Part shown: piece by piece, positions 1 through 8,356 of the stretch
Position numbering within the stretch: position 1 is the stretch's first letter
Layout: each line of letters starts with the position of its first letter
Position numbers and translations under genes: made by a program
NCBI RefSeq assembly: GCF_024764775.1
Contig: NZ_JALIGC010000034.1
Span: 1-64,000 of the forward strand
Reading direction: 5' to 3'
DNA from: Scandinavium manionii
GTDB taxonomy: Bacteria > Pseudomonadota > Gammaproteobacteria > Enterobacterales > Enterobacteriaceae
Length of the DNA: 64,000 bases
The notes under the pieces: generated by a model
Seen by the model: only the letters and a program-made list of their open reading frames with translations
Told to the model about the DNA's origin: nothing
The model's database searches: none

Positions 1-51
1 TGCTTTGTTGTAGTTACGCCAGTTGGTGACTTTAAACTTCTGCTTTGCCAT
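1..51 (-). CDS. IS903-type transposase, N-terminal fragment (cut by window edge)
   Basis: Only the first 17 codons are in the window. They read MAKQKFKVTNWRNYNKA, the familiar start of the IS5-family IS903-group DDE transposase, which would catalyse cut-and-paste movement of the element. The start codon is about 60 bp inside the terminal inverted repeat, as usual for the group. The truncation is caused by the window edge, so whether the full gene is intact cannot be judged here. Confidence 0.85.
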   Translation of the reverse strand, partial: MAKQKFKVTNWRNYNKA

Positions 52-127
52 GGGACGACCCGTGTTGCCGGATGATGCGTGATCTGATCCTTTAACTCAG
101 CAAAAGTTCGATTTATTCAACAAAGCC
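1..127 (-). mobile_element. IS903-type insertion sequence (IS5 family), left end only
   Basis: The 18-bp terminal inverted repeat of IS903-type elements lies at 110-127; read on the minus strand it begins GGCTTTGTTGAATAAATC. Inward of it, at 49-51, is the transposase start codon, and the rest of the element runs off the window. The bases outside the repeat, 128-136 (gcaaagaga), would be the expected 9-bp target duplication, but the other end is not visible. The element interrupts the gene ending at 319. Confidence 0.88.
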
Positions 128-319
128 GCAAAGAGATTCAGATAGCTGACTGAATGTTACTGAGCAAGGCTTGTTTTTCTTTTTGCAATATGCATACCAG
201 CTTTCTAGTTGAAGATAGAGAAGCTTAGCTGTTGGACTGAGACGGGATGAGAGTAGTTCTCTGTATGGTGGGTTATAAAAAGCGATGATACATCTCCTTG
301 TGTAAATTCTGCTGCTCAT
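113..319 (-). pseudogene. Winged-helix replication-like protein, truncated by the IS903-type element
   Basis: The surviving residues (about 64 native codons) include SRLSPTAKLLYLQLESW and VTFSQLSESL. This resembles the N-terminal winged-helix segment of phage or plasmid replication proteins, where a second DNA-binding helix normally follows at this point. The native sequence ends at the IS terminal repeat, whose bases supply four foreign residues and the stop codon at 113-115. The start is uncertain: the ATG at 317-319 lacks a good ribosome site, while an AAGGAG motif lies further in, spaced for an ATC codon. Family assignment is inference from pattern; the truncation is seen directly. Confidence 0.55.
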
Positions 320-411
320 ATTCGAGCAGTAGAAATTGATTGATAGTGATGCACAAAAACGTGCAACACATATTGATAAGTTAAATACCAGATTTCCGGT
401 AATTAGATTAG

Positions 412-654
412 TTACTTATTGCATTCAAATTGGTCGTAGTAAGCCTCATCAAAAACATCACCAACAGCATCTATAATAGCGTTTAGATATGGAGAGTGGG
501 TTTCGAAGCTGCAATTACCATCTTCACCATTAGGAAAAGGAAGTTCAGACATTACTGTTGCTGCTTCATCCAGAGTCATATGCTTAAAAGCTTCTTCTGC
601 AAGCAGGGTGATAGATGTTTTGATGTTATCAATATAATAAAGTTCGTCAGTCAT
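412..654 (-). CDS. Hypothetical acidic protein, 80 aa
   Basis: I do not recognise this family. The product is small and acidic (many D and E, clustered near EAAT and DVFDEAYYDQFE), with no membrane segment and no obvious catalytic motif. The start is supported by an AAGGA ribosome site about 8 bp upstream. It sits 22 bp after the 60-aa gene in the same-direction AT-rich run 2604 to 113, so it is probably co-transcribed with the helicase-like gene. It could be a small accessory or inhibitory protein of a mobile element. Confidence 0.55.
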   Translation of the reverse strand: MTDELYYIDNIKTSITLLAEEAFKHMTLDEAATVMSELPFPNGEDGNCSFETHSPYLNAIIDAVGDVFDEAYYDQFECNK

Positions 655-676
655 TGTTTAAATTCCTTGTATTTAA

Positions 677-859
677 TTATTCCAGAGCAAGTAAAACATG
701 CTCTCCTTTTAAGATTACAGATGCAGTACCACCATTACTCAAGTCTGCTTGAATACCGCTAATTATAGAATCATTACCTTTATGCTGTGAGTTGTGCTTC
801 ACCCATTGCAAGCATTCAGACACTGAATAGAAAGTATTAACCGGAAATATCTTAGCCAT
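677..859 (-). CDS. Hypothetical protein, 60 aa
   Basis: This is an unrecognised small protein beginning MAKIFPVNTFYSVSECL. I chose the ATG at 857-859 because a strong AGGAGG ribosome site precedes it; a longer in-frame opening exists but lacks such a site. The gene starts one base after the stop of the upstream HTH-like gene, so translation is probably coupled. No membrane segment or known motif is visible. Confidence 0.55.
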   Translation of the reverse strand: MAKIFPVNTFYSVSECLQWVKHNSQHKGNDSIISGIQADLSNGGTASVILKGEHVLLALE

Positions 860-860
860 C

Positions 861-1094
861 TTATTCAACCTCCTGATGCTGTATGAAATTGATGTGAGGG
901 TAATATCCAATCTTTTCCATGATATCAAAAAGTCGCTCATAGGGAGTGTTTGGCGGATTACAAGAAAATAGTTTTCGAATATGCCGATAATCTAACCCAA
1001 GCTCCTCACAAGCAACCTTGGTATTCTTATAGTTAGTTCTTAGATAAACTCTCAACTGTTCTGCAATAAACATTTTAATATTTGAATGTGTCAT
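861..1094 (-). CDS. Small HTH-like DNA-binding protein, 77 aa
   Basis: The segment around residues 24-45 (NTKVACEELGLDYRHIRKLF) has the spacing of a helix-turn-helix: a first helix, a turn at LGLD, and a recognition-like helix. This suggests a small regulator or replication accessory factor of a mobile element. It lies 10 bp downstream of the helicase-like gene and immediately before the 60-aa gene on the same strand. The HTH call is by eye only. Confidence 0.5.
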   Translation of the reverse strand: MTHSNIKMFIAEQLRVYLRTNYKNTKVACEELGLDYRHIRKLFSCNPPNTPYERLFDIMEKIGYYPHINFIQHQEVE

Positions 1095-1104
1095 AGCCCC
1101 TTCC

Positions 1105-2604
1105 TTAGTTCCAGTGACGTTTAATAGTAGCGATACCTTTTGACATAGCTGCTGCTGTCTGACTTTGGGTGAACCCCATTAGTTTGTGATATTGAACTTC
1201 CTCACGAGTCTTATCAGCTTTAGATGTTTTGGTTTTCTTAATTTTAATCATCCCACTCTCAATAATCTTAGCTTCGGGGAAGTAGTTATTAATGCAATAG
1301 TGCATTGTGTAATCATCAAGGAAGACAACGGTGATTGGGCTTTCATCATCTTGGTCACGTAGCTTACAACGCATGATTGTTTGATATGCGCTCTCGCATG
1401 TTGCACTGATTTCAGTAGCATCAACAATGCGTTCACCTTTCTGACTTCCTTCAACGCTATAGATATTTGCCTTATCCTCTGGTGAGAGACGAGCACACCC
1501 GATGAAAGCTACGCGAGTGAATCCATTTTTAATCTGTTCAGCAGTTAGGTTAAATTCATTCCCCCCAACATTCCCACCATGAACATTCTCACCTGCAAAG
1601 CAGTTAAAGCCACTTGAGATATAAGGAATGCGAACACCGTTCTCTAACATAAGCTCGGACATTTCATTAAAGCGTTCATTAGTAGCAAAGAGAAATTCAT
1701 TCTCTCCCATTGCTTTATTGGTGCTGTCATACATTGCCTGTTCATGTTCAAGCATACGAGTTTGACTAGCTCTTCCTTCGAAAAGAGAGAAACATTGAAT
1801 ACGAGCGGTGTTATAATGAGCATTACGATGAACATCAGGCTGAAGCTTCTTATCAGACATGACACTTTCAATATTGCACCACTCTTTAGCGGCTACAATG
1901 AAAGGACTATCTTTGATATTACTAGCCATGACGTGAAACTTTTTACAGTATCGAACAATCTCTAACAGAGGACTGTGAGAAAGACCTGACAGCTTGAAAG
2001 TATGGCTTTCTTCAACACGAGTCTTCTTCAGTTTATATCCTGCAAGTGCAGTCCATAAAAGATTCTTCATGGCTGTGGTTAACAGAGCGCTATCACGATA
2101 GATTGAATGAACAGCAGAATAGTCAGTCATGCTCATCCAACCATCATCTTCTTGTTCGAAGTGCTCAAGGAAAAATGCATTCTTCAAAGCCCTGATAGGA
2201 ACATCAGCAGTGAAAAGTCCTTTAGGTGCTTCATCAGCGAAGACAGTAAAACGAGAGAGGCTTTCTTGAACTTGTGGGTTTAACAGTGCATTCATGCCAA
2301 CAGCAGTGAGGGAGGCATGTGTGGTAACAATGACTTTACTAGTGGAAGTCGCAAGAGCTGCTGTAAGCTTGGCTACAGCCCTTTCAGTTGCATCATTATG
2401 ATAAAGTTCTACATCTACATGAGAGATATAGTTACGAGACTCATTATCCTTATTAATTCGAGCCACCACTTCATTAGCTAATGCTTTTGTAGGGAAAGCT
2501 AAAATCATCTGCCCTTCAATAGAATTGATTTGAGACAGAATATTAGTTGTCTTACCAGACCCACAAACACCATCAATCATATTTATATATTTCAATGTAC
2601 ACAT
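1105..2604 (-). CDS. Superfamily 2 helicase-like ATPase with C-terminal HTH
   Basis: The 499-residue product carries a P-loop near residue 14 (GVCGSGKTT), a motif-Ia-like LAFPTKALANE, a DEAP Walker B (FADEAPKG), and a motif-VI-like QTIMRCKLR in the second half, the order expected of a superfamily 2 helicase or translocase. The C-terminal 25 residues (GFTQSQTAAAMSKGIATIKR) look like a resolvase-type helix-turn-helix. It is the first gene of an AT-rich minus-strand run with a disrupted replication-like gene at the far end, so a phage or plasmid replication helicase is plausible. The ATG at 2602-2604 abuts AAGG; a TTG at 2593-2595 is better spaced from that ribosome site and may be the true start. 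Confidence 0.7.
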   Translation of the reverse strand: MCTLKYINMIDGVCGSGKTTNILSQINSIEGQMILAFPTKALANEVVARINKDNESRNYISHVDVELYHNDATERAVAKLTAALATSTSKVIVTTHASLTAVGMNALLNPQVQESLSRFTVFADEAPKGLFTADVPIRALKNAFFLEHFEQEDDGWMSMTDYSAVHSIYRDSALLTTAMKNLLWTALAGYKLKKTRVEESHTFKLSGLSHSPLLEIVRYCKKFHVMASNIKDSPFIVAAKEWCNIESVMSDKKLQPDVHRNAHYNTARIQCFSLFEGRASQTRMLEHEQAMYDSTNKAMGENEFLFATNERFNEMSELMLENGVRIPYISSGFNCFAGENVHGGNVGGNEFNLTAEQIKNGFTRVAFIGCARLSPEDKANIYSVEGSQKGERIVDATEISATCESAYQTIMRCKLRDQDDESPITVVFLDDYTMHYCINNYFPEAKIIESGMIKIKKTKTSKADKTREEVQYHKLMGFTQSQTAAAMSKGIATIKRHWN

Positions 2605-3308
2605 CCTTATGTTATTTAAACTTCTTGTATAAGGTATGTACTATGAAATGTTATTTATGTTCCGCATTGCGTTACATACGAGTAACTTAAATATAGTAAA
2701 TGTATTTAGGTGGTATCATTTTTATCTAAAGACTCTTTAAGATAATTTTGATACCTTTTGGTATTAATAAATCCTGTAGTGATACTTCTTAACGCTGGTG
2801 AAAAGATTAAAGGCCTCGTCACCTCTACAGAAGGGCAATATCCCCTGCTTATAACATGACATCATTAACCCCCCTCTTTCTTTCAGCGTCTTAGAAGATT
2901 GGTATGTCGAAAATAGTCACAGCAGATGTAACGCTACTACTTACTAGTGCGCTAATTCAGAATAGATGGGTCAGCTATAGATTAGGAAACTGCTAAAGTG
3001 GTAAGTTCTGCCAGAGATAACACTGCACGAAAGTGGTGCTTTTGGTCGTAATACCCACATTTCAGAGGGGTCTTGTATTGCCGAAAGCGTCACACACTTG
3101 GTACACTAGTGATACACAAAACGTTAAGTTTTGTTGTAAGCACTTGATTCCAAAGACCTGATAAAATCCGTTACGCAACTTTATTAGCATGCAAAAGCAA
3201 ATCCCGCCAGCCGACGAGACCTCGCGATGTCCTTGTGTTTAACAGGGAAAATTTGCCCGCGTGGCGCGCCGGGCGTAAACTGTTGGCAGTGTTTTAGAGG
3301 AGTCAGTG
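2605..3308. other. AT-rich intergenic region between the mobile module and yciN
   Basis: No convincing gene is seen over about 700 bp. The left part would hold the promoter of the helicase-like run. Short palindromes are present, for example gataccttttggtatt near 2747 and gcacgaaagtggtgc near 3034, and ACTAGTG occurs near 2944 and near 3104. Composition shifts to high GC after about 3190, so the border between foreign DNA and the yciN promoter probably lies between 3100 and 3250. No tRNA or clear attachment site is visible. In E. coli topA lies on this side of yciN; it is not in the window. Confidence 0.4.
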
Positions 3309-3560
3309 ATGCAAGAAACATCCCAACCTATCGATAGCCAGTCCCTGCTGGTGGAAGCTAACCGCCTGATCCGTGAACATGACGATACGATGAAAGGTAT
3401 CGAAGCGACCGGTGTAACACAGCGCAACGGTGTGCTGGTGTTCAGCGGCGAGTACTATCTTGATGAACAAGGCCTGCCGACGCCAAAGAGCACCGCGGTG
3501 TTCAATATGTTCAAATATCTGGCTCACCAGCTGTCAGAAAAATACCACCTGGTTGATTAA
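3309..3560 (+). CDS. yciN: YciN family protein
   Basis: The 83-residue product matches E. coli YciN in length and closely in sequence, for example IEATGVTQRNGVLVF and KSTAVFNMFK. It is a small soluble conserved protein of unknown function. The ATG at 3309 is preceded by GAGGAG at a proper distance; a GTG three bases upstream is too close to that site. The gene is convergent with sohB and shares a terminator with it, as in E. coli, but its usual upstream neighbour topA is replaced by foreign DNA here. Confidence 0.93.
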   Translation: MQETSQPIDSQSLLVEANRLIREHDDTMKGIEATGVTQRNGVLVFSGEYYLDEQGLPTPKSTAVFNMFKYLAHQLSEKYHLVD

Positions 3561-3562
3561 AA

Positions 3563-3588
3563 AAATGCGAGGCTCAGGCCTCGCATTT
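3563..3588. terminator. Bidirectional terminator between yciN and sohB
   Basis: An 11-bp perfect stem (aaatgcgaggc paired with gcctcgcattt) closes on a TCAG loop, with A-rich and T-rich flanks, between the two convergent stop codons. Confidence 0.85.
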
Positions 3589-3591
3589 CAT

Positions 3592-4638
3592 TTACATCAT
3601 TGGTTTTTGCCCGCGCTGCCACCACCGCATCAAAAGATGGTCTGCGCTTTCCGCAGCACTGCCGGTAAAACGGTCCATCAGTTTTTTGCGTTGCAGATAA
3701 CGAACGTTTAGTACGTCATGCCCGTCCATCAATCCGAGCAGCAGGTCGTCACTGGTGCCAATTTCATCCACCAGCCCTTTATCCTGAGCCTGTTGACCGT
3801 ACCAGTGTTCACCTGTCGCCACCTGGTCAATGTCCAGCTGTGGGCGCATTTGATGCACGAAATCTTTGAACAGCAGATGGGTTTCATTGAGATCTTCGCG
3901 GAACTTCTGTCGTCCTTCTTCGGTATTTTCACCGAGCAGCGTAAGCGTCCGTTTATATTGACCCGCCGTATGCAATTCGATGTCGATATCTTTATTTTTC
4001 AGGAAACGGTTAAAGTTCGGGATCTGAGCAACCACGCCAATGGAGCCGATAATGGCGAACGGTGCCGAAACAATTTTGTTGCCGACGCAGGCCATCATAT
4101 AGCCGCCGCTGGCAGCCACTTTATCGACCGCAATGGTCAGCGGGATCTGCTTATCGCGAAGACGCTGGAGCTGTGACGCGGCAAGCCCATAGCCATGTAC
4201 CACGCCGCCAGGGCTCTCCAGACGCACGACCACCTGATCCTGTGGTTTGATCACCGCCAGCACCGCGGTAACTTCTTCGCGCAGCGCGGTGACCTCATGG
4301 GCGTCCATGCTGCCTTTGAAATCCAGTACCCAGACTTTAGGCTTATCGCCAGTTTCTTTTACACCCTTCTTCGCGTTAGCCTTCGCCGTTTTGGCTTCAA
4401 GCTTGTGCTTTTTCTTCTGTGCTTTGTGCCAGAGTTTTTGCTGTGGGCCGTCAAGCAGCGCCACGCTCATATCTTCCTGCATCTCTTTATATTGTTCACT
4501 GAGATTCGTGATCCGCAGCTCTCCGCGCTGCCTTTTACGTTGGGTAAGATTCACGATTAGCGTAGCAACTACCGCAATCGCGACCACAATCGTGGCGATT
4601 TTCGCCAAAAACAACCCATATTGAGAAAGTAGTTCCAC
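3592..4638 (-). CDS. sohB: Probable inner-membrane serine protease SohB (peptidase S49)
   Basis: The 348-residue product has one N-terminal membrane helix (about residues 10-30) followed by a Lys-rich linker and a signal-peptide-peptidase A-like domain. The S49 nucleophile is S177 in AASGGYMM and the general-base lysine is probably K229 in QYKRTL, giving the Ser-Lys dyad of the family; the domain faces the periplasm. The start is a GTG preceded by AAGGTGG. Length and position beside yciN agree with E. coli SohB (349 aa), a multicopy suppressor of the htrA (degP) growth defect. Confidence 0.93.
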   Translation of the reverse strand: MELLSQYGLFLAKIATIVVAIAVVATLIVNLTQRKRQRGELRITNLSEQYKEMQEDMSVALLDGPQQKLWHKAQKKKHKLEAKTAKANAKKGVKETGDKPKVWVLDFKGSMDAHEVTALREEVTAVLAVIKPQDQVVVRLESPGGVVHGYGLAASQLQRLRDKQIPLTIAVDKVAASGGYMMACVGNKIVSAPFAIIGSIGVVAQIPNFNRFLKNKDIDIELHTAGQYKRTLTLLGENTEEGRQKFREDLNETHLLFKDFVHQMRPQLDIDQVATGEHWYGQQAQDKGLVDEIGTSDDLLLGLMDGHDVLNVRYLQRKKLMDRFTGSAAESADHLLMRWWQRGQKPMM

Positions 4639-4900
4639 GCTTCCACCTTGAAAAGAATCACTCGGATATCGCGCACAGTGTACAACAGCCTATACAGTGC
4701 GTCTCCCGCCTGAATTGTACGATGCGAGCATGCTTCCCGTTTTTTTCGCGGGCAATGAAATGATTGCAAAATGTTAATTCTGAACAGGCTTTCCGTCTGG
4801 CTGATTGAAATACCCGCCCGTTTAGGGCATAAAGCCGAAAAGCGAACAAACAGAAGCAGAACAGTAACGTGGGGCAACGAAGCGCCACAGGAGAGAGTCC

Positions 4901-5659
4901 GTGCATTATCAACCGCAACGCGAATTGCTACAAAATCGCATCATTCTGGTCACCGGCGCCAGCGACGGTATCGGTCGTGAAGCCGCTCTGACCTACGCCC
5001 GCTACGGTGCGAGCGTCATTCTCTTGGGTCGCAATGAAGATAAACTGCGGGCCGTTGCCCAGCAGATCCAACAGGAAGGCGGCATTGCACCACAGTGGTT
5101 TACTCTTGATTTGCTCACCTGCACGCCAGAAACCTGTCAGCAGTTGGCGCAGAAAATCAGCATTCACACTCCGCGCCTGGACGGCGTACTGCATAACGCG
5201 GGTCTGTTGGGAGACGTCGTACCGATGGATCAGCAAAAGCCGGATGTCTGGCAGGATGTGATGCAGGTAAATGTCAACGGCACATTTTTCCTCACCCAGG
5301 CGCTTCTTCCTTTATTACTCAAATCGGATTCCGGTTCGCTGGTCTTCACCTCGTCCAGCGTCGGGCAGCAAGGCCGGGCCAACTGGGGCGCGTATGCGGT
5401 CTCCAAATTCGCTACCGAAGGCATGATGCAGGTGCTGGCCGAAGAGTATCAGGGCCAGTTGCGCGTCAACTGCATAAACCCAGGCGGCACCCGGACCGGG
5501 ATGCGAGCCAACGCGTTTCCAACGGAAGATCCACAGAAGCTTAAAACCCCTGCCGACATCATGCCATTGTATTTATGGCTGATGGGCGACGACAGCCGTC
5601 GCAAAACGGGGATGACTTTCGACGCCCAGCCGGGCCGCAAACCAGGGATTTCACAATGA
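4901..5659 (+). CDS. yciK: Short-chain dehydrogenase YciK
   Basis: This is a 252-residue classical SDR with the nucleotide-binding TGASDGIG (residues 18-25), HNAG near 98-101, catalytic Ser around 151-153 and the Y165-x3-K169 pair in YAVSK. The start is GTG with an AGGAGAG ribosome site. It matches E. coli YciK, a cytoplasmic oxidoreductase of unknown physiological substrate. It overlaps btuR by four bases (ATGA), so the two are translationally coupled, as in E. coli. Confidence 0.93.
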   Translation: MHYQPQRELLQNRIILVTGASDGIGREAALTYARYGASVILLGRNEDKLRAVAQQIQQEGGIAPQWFTLDLLTCTPETCQQLAQKISIHTPRLDGVLHNAGLLGDVVPMDQQKPDVWQDVMQVNVNGTFFLTQALLPLLLKSDSGSLVFTSSSVGQQGRANWGAYAVSKFATEGMMQVLAEEYQGQLRVNCINPGGTRTGMRANAFPTEDPQKLKTPADIMPLYLWLMGDDSRRKTGMTFDAQPGRKPGISQ

Positions 5660-6246
5660 GTGACGACCGCCATCGCGAACGACAACAACGTCTGAAAGAG
5701 AAAGTTGATGCTCGCGTCGCTGACGCTCAGGAAGAGCGCGGTGTCCTGTTAGTGCTGACCGGTAACGGCAAAGGTAAAACCACGGCTGCGTTTGGCACGG
5801 CTACGCGCGCGGTGGGTCATGATAAGAAAGTCGGCGTGATTCAGTTCATCAAGGGCGAATGGCCTAACGGCGAGCGAAATTTGCTGGAGCCCCATGGCGT
5901 AGAGTTTCAGGTGATGGCAACCGGTTTTACCTGGAACACGCAGGATAAAGCGGGCGATACTGCCGCCTGTTTAGCGGTGTGGGAGCATGCGAAGCGTATG
6001 ATGACCGATACCAGCCTGGATATGGTTATTCTCGACGAGCTGACTTACATGGTGGCTTACGATTATTTGCCGCTGGAAGAGGTGCTAACGGCGCTGCGCG
6101 ACCGTCCGCATCACCAGACGGTCATCATCACGGGCCGAGGCTGTCATCGGGATATTCTGGAGATAGCGGATACGGTGAGCGAACTGCGCCCGGTGAAGCA
6201 TGCCTTCGATGCAGGCATTAAAGCGCAGCTCGGTATCGACTATTAA
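5656..6246 (+). CDS. btuR: Cob(I)yrinic acid a,c-diamide adenosyltransferase
   Basis: The 196-residue CobA/CobO/BtuR-family protein has the characteristic P-loop GNGKGKTT at 36-43. It transfers the adenosyl group of ATP to cob(I)alamin or cobinamide to form the adenosylated cofactor. The start ATG overlaps the yciK stop; an upstream in-frame opening is only read-through of yciK sequence. Length equals E. coli BtuR. The gene ends at a strong terminator shared with rluB. Confidence 0.95.
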   Translation: MSDDRHRERQQRLKEKVDARVADAQEERGVLLVLTGNGKGKTTAAFGTATRAVGHDKKVGVIQFIKGEWPNGERNLLEPHGVEFQVMATGFTWNTQDKAGDTAACLAVWEHAKRMMTDTSLDMVILDELTYMVAYDYLPLEEVLTALRDRPHHQTVIITGRGCHRDILEIADTVSELRPVKHAFDAGIKAQLGIDY

Positions 6247-6267
6247 AAAAGGCCCCGAGGGCCTTTT
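6247..6267. terminator. Bidirectional terminator between btuR and rluB
   Basis: The stem aaaaggccc/gggcctttt (9 bp) closes on a CGA loop, with A and T flanks, between convergent genes. Confidence 0.88.
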
Positions 6268-6270
6268 ATC

Positions 6271-7176
6271 TTATGAACCGCTGCCGCTGTTACGGCTGCT
6301 GGAGCGACGACCGTTACCGCCGGTCTTCGCAGGTTTACTGCCCACCTGCGTGTGACGCTTCACCGCTCGGCGGATCTGGTTGGCCTTCACGCGGCGACGA
6401 TCTTTCTCGACCGCCACTTTGGATTCAGTTTCTGGCTTCAGCTCTACCAGCTCACGCAGGTAGTTGGTCTGGGCCAGATCCAACTCGGTGTACCCCCCGC
6501 GCGGCAAGCCTTTTGGCAATGGAATATCACCGTAACGTACGCGAATCAGGCGGCTAACCTGCACGCCTACGGCTTCCCACAGGCGACGCACTTCGCGGTT
6601 ACGCCCTTCGGTCAGGGTCACGTTGTACCACTGGTTGATCCCTTCGCCACCGGTAAATTTGATGGTTTTGAATGCTGCCGGGCCGTCTTCAAGCTGCACG
6701 CCACGTGACAGCTGACGCACTTTATTTTCGTCAACTTCACCGAACACGCGCACGGCGTATTCACGCTCAACTTCGCGGCTCGGGTGCATCAGGCGGTTCG
6801 CCAGTTCACCGTCGGTGGTGAACAACATCAGACCGCAGGTGTTCACGTCCAGACGCCCAACGGCAATCCAGCGTGCGCCGCGCAGTTTTGGCAGACGGTC
6901 AAACACCGTCGGACGCCCTTCCGGGTCGCTACGGGTACACAGCTCGCCTTCCGGCTTGTAATACGCCAGCACGCGGCAAATCTGTTCCACGGACTCTTTA
7001 ACGGAAATCAGGTGTCCGTCGATACGAATTTTAAGACCGGGAATAACTTCAACGCGATCGCCCAGCGTGGCAACTTTGCCATCAACGCTGACACGACCGG
7101 CCTGAATCATGGTTTCGATTTCACGGCGGGAGCCGTGGCCGGCGCGGGCCAGCACTTTCTGTAATTTCTCGCTCAT
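6271..7176 (-). CDS. rluB: 23S rRNA pseudouridine(2605) synthase RluB
   Basis: The 301-residue product has an N-terminal S4 RNA-binding domain (about residues 3-45, KLQKVLARAGHGSRRE) and a RsuA/RluB catalytic domain with the nucleophilic aspartate D110 in VGRLDVNT. It has a basic Lys/Arg-rich C-terminal tail. It isomerises U2605 of 23S rRNA in the cytoplasm. I chose the ATG at 7174-7176 because AAAGGA lies just upstream; a longer in-frame extension is unsupported. In E. coli yciQ lies next upstream; here an AraC-type gene pair does. Confidence 0.94.
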   Translation of the reverse strand: MSEKLQKVLARAGHGSRREIETMIQAGRVSVDGKVATLGDRVEVIPGLKIRIDGHLISVKESVEQICRVLAYYKPEGELCTRSDPEGRPTVFDRLPKLRGARWIAVGRLDVNTCGLMLFTTDGELANRLMHPSREVEREYAVRVFGEVDENKVRQLSRGVQLEDGPAAFKTIKFTGGEGINQWYNVTLTEGRNREVRRLWEAVGVQVSRLIRVRYGDIPLPKGLPRGGYTELDLAQTNYLRELVELKPETESKVAVEKDRRRVKANQIRRAVKRHTQVGSKPAKTGGNGRRSSSRNSGSGS

Positions 7177-7446
7177 CGAGCATCCTTTAGGTGTCGCCTT
7201 CCCAGGCGTCTGGTATATATGCAAAATCAACACGTTAGACAAAACTGAACGCATCAACAGAACTCATTTTTCGCCCCGGGTGAACCGTTCTCAACCCGCA
7301 TGGCGCTGCGTGACCGCACATCTTACATGAATTTTAGGCTAAATGATTCATCTCGTTATACCCGACGCCCGGCTTACGTCGCTGAACTTTACCTGGCACG
7401 CATTCATGTCAATAATGATTACCTCTCGTTTTCCCGGAGAAGGTCA

Positions 7447-8301
7447 ATGCAAGACACTCATGAGCAGCCCCACTCTGGCAGCTGGCTGACCCTTAAGCAC
7501 GATGCAGATACCGGCATTGAGAGCGTCAGCGCGCACTTTAAGGGCCATGCCTACGATCCTCATGACCACGATGAAGTGCTGCTCGGCGTGACGCAGCAAG
7601 GGTTGCAGCGCTTTCATTGTCACCGGGCGCTACACACCAGCACACCGGGAAGGGCTATCTTAATTGAACCGGGTGCTGTGCATGATGGGCACGCACCGGA
7701 TGCCGGGGGGTTTACGTACGCGATGCTCTACATTCCGCAGCGCTGGTTTTCCGGGATGATGGACGCCCGTGGGCTGGGCGATATTTCCGCCCTGGGTTCG
7801 GCCTTTCGCAACACGCTGACCGACGATATCGTGCTGACGCAGGCCATCCAGCAGAGTTTCTTTGCCCTGCACCACCTGGAAGGCCGTCTGGCGCGCGATC
7901 AAAGCCTGGACCAGCTGCTGGAAATACTTTCAACACATATCCGCCAACGTCCGGCGTCGGCGCTTAATGATGCCCAGCGCCAGATGTATCAGGTGCGGGA
8001 TTATCTTCATGACAGGATGGGCAGCGATATTGGCCTTGATGAGCTGGCCGCCTGGGCCGGAATTGACCGCTTCCGGCTGAGTCGTCAATTTAAAAACACC
8101 TTCGGCTTGAGTCCCCATGCGTGGCTGGTTCGCCTGCGTTTACGCACGGCGAGGATGTTGCTGGCTAAAGGCGAAGACCTGGCGCAGGTCGCGTCGCTGG
8201 TTGGGTTTGCCGACCAAAGCCATATGGGACGCTGGTTCCAGCGCGCTTACCGCCTTTCGCCTGCCGCTTACCAGCGTCAGTGCACAAACGTTCTATCTTA
8301 A
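7447..8301 (+). CDS. AraC-family transcriptional regulator
   Basis: The 284-residue protein has a cupin-type sensor domain (AYDPHDHDEVLLGV and ILIEPGAVHDG carry the typical His and Glu positions) and a C-terminal double HTH (LDELAAWAGIDRFRLSRQF, then VASLVGFADQSHMGRWF). The ATG at 7447 has a GGAG site about 8 bp upstream. The next gene encodes a DUF2000 protein on the same strand, a pairing that suggests AraC control of that gene. It sits where K-12 has yciQ. The effector is unknown. Confidence 0.85.
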   Translation: MQDTHEQPHSGSWLTLKHDADTGIESVSAHFKGHAYDPHDHDEVLLGVTQQGLQRFHCHRALHTSTPGRAILIEPGAVHDGHAPDAGGFTYAMLYIPQRWFSGMMDARGLGDISALGSAFRNTLTDDIVLTQAIQQSFFALHHLEGRLARDQSLDQLLEILSTHIRQRPASALNDAQRQMYQVRDYLHDRMGSDIGLDELAAWAGIDRFRLSRQFKNTFGLSPHAWLVRLRLRTARMLLAKGEDLAQVASLVGFADQSHMGRWFQRAYRLSPAAYQRQCTNVLS

Positions 8302-8356
8302 CCTCCGCCAAACTCCCATTCTGTTTATTCACAACAAGAACGAATGGAGAAAACCT

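Noticed and set aside
3306..3308. GTG start for yciN one codon before the ATG
   Set aside because: It is too close to the GAGGAG ribosome site, and the ATG gives the family length of 83 residues.
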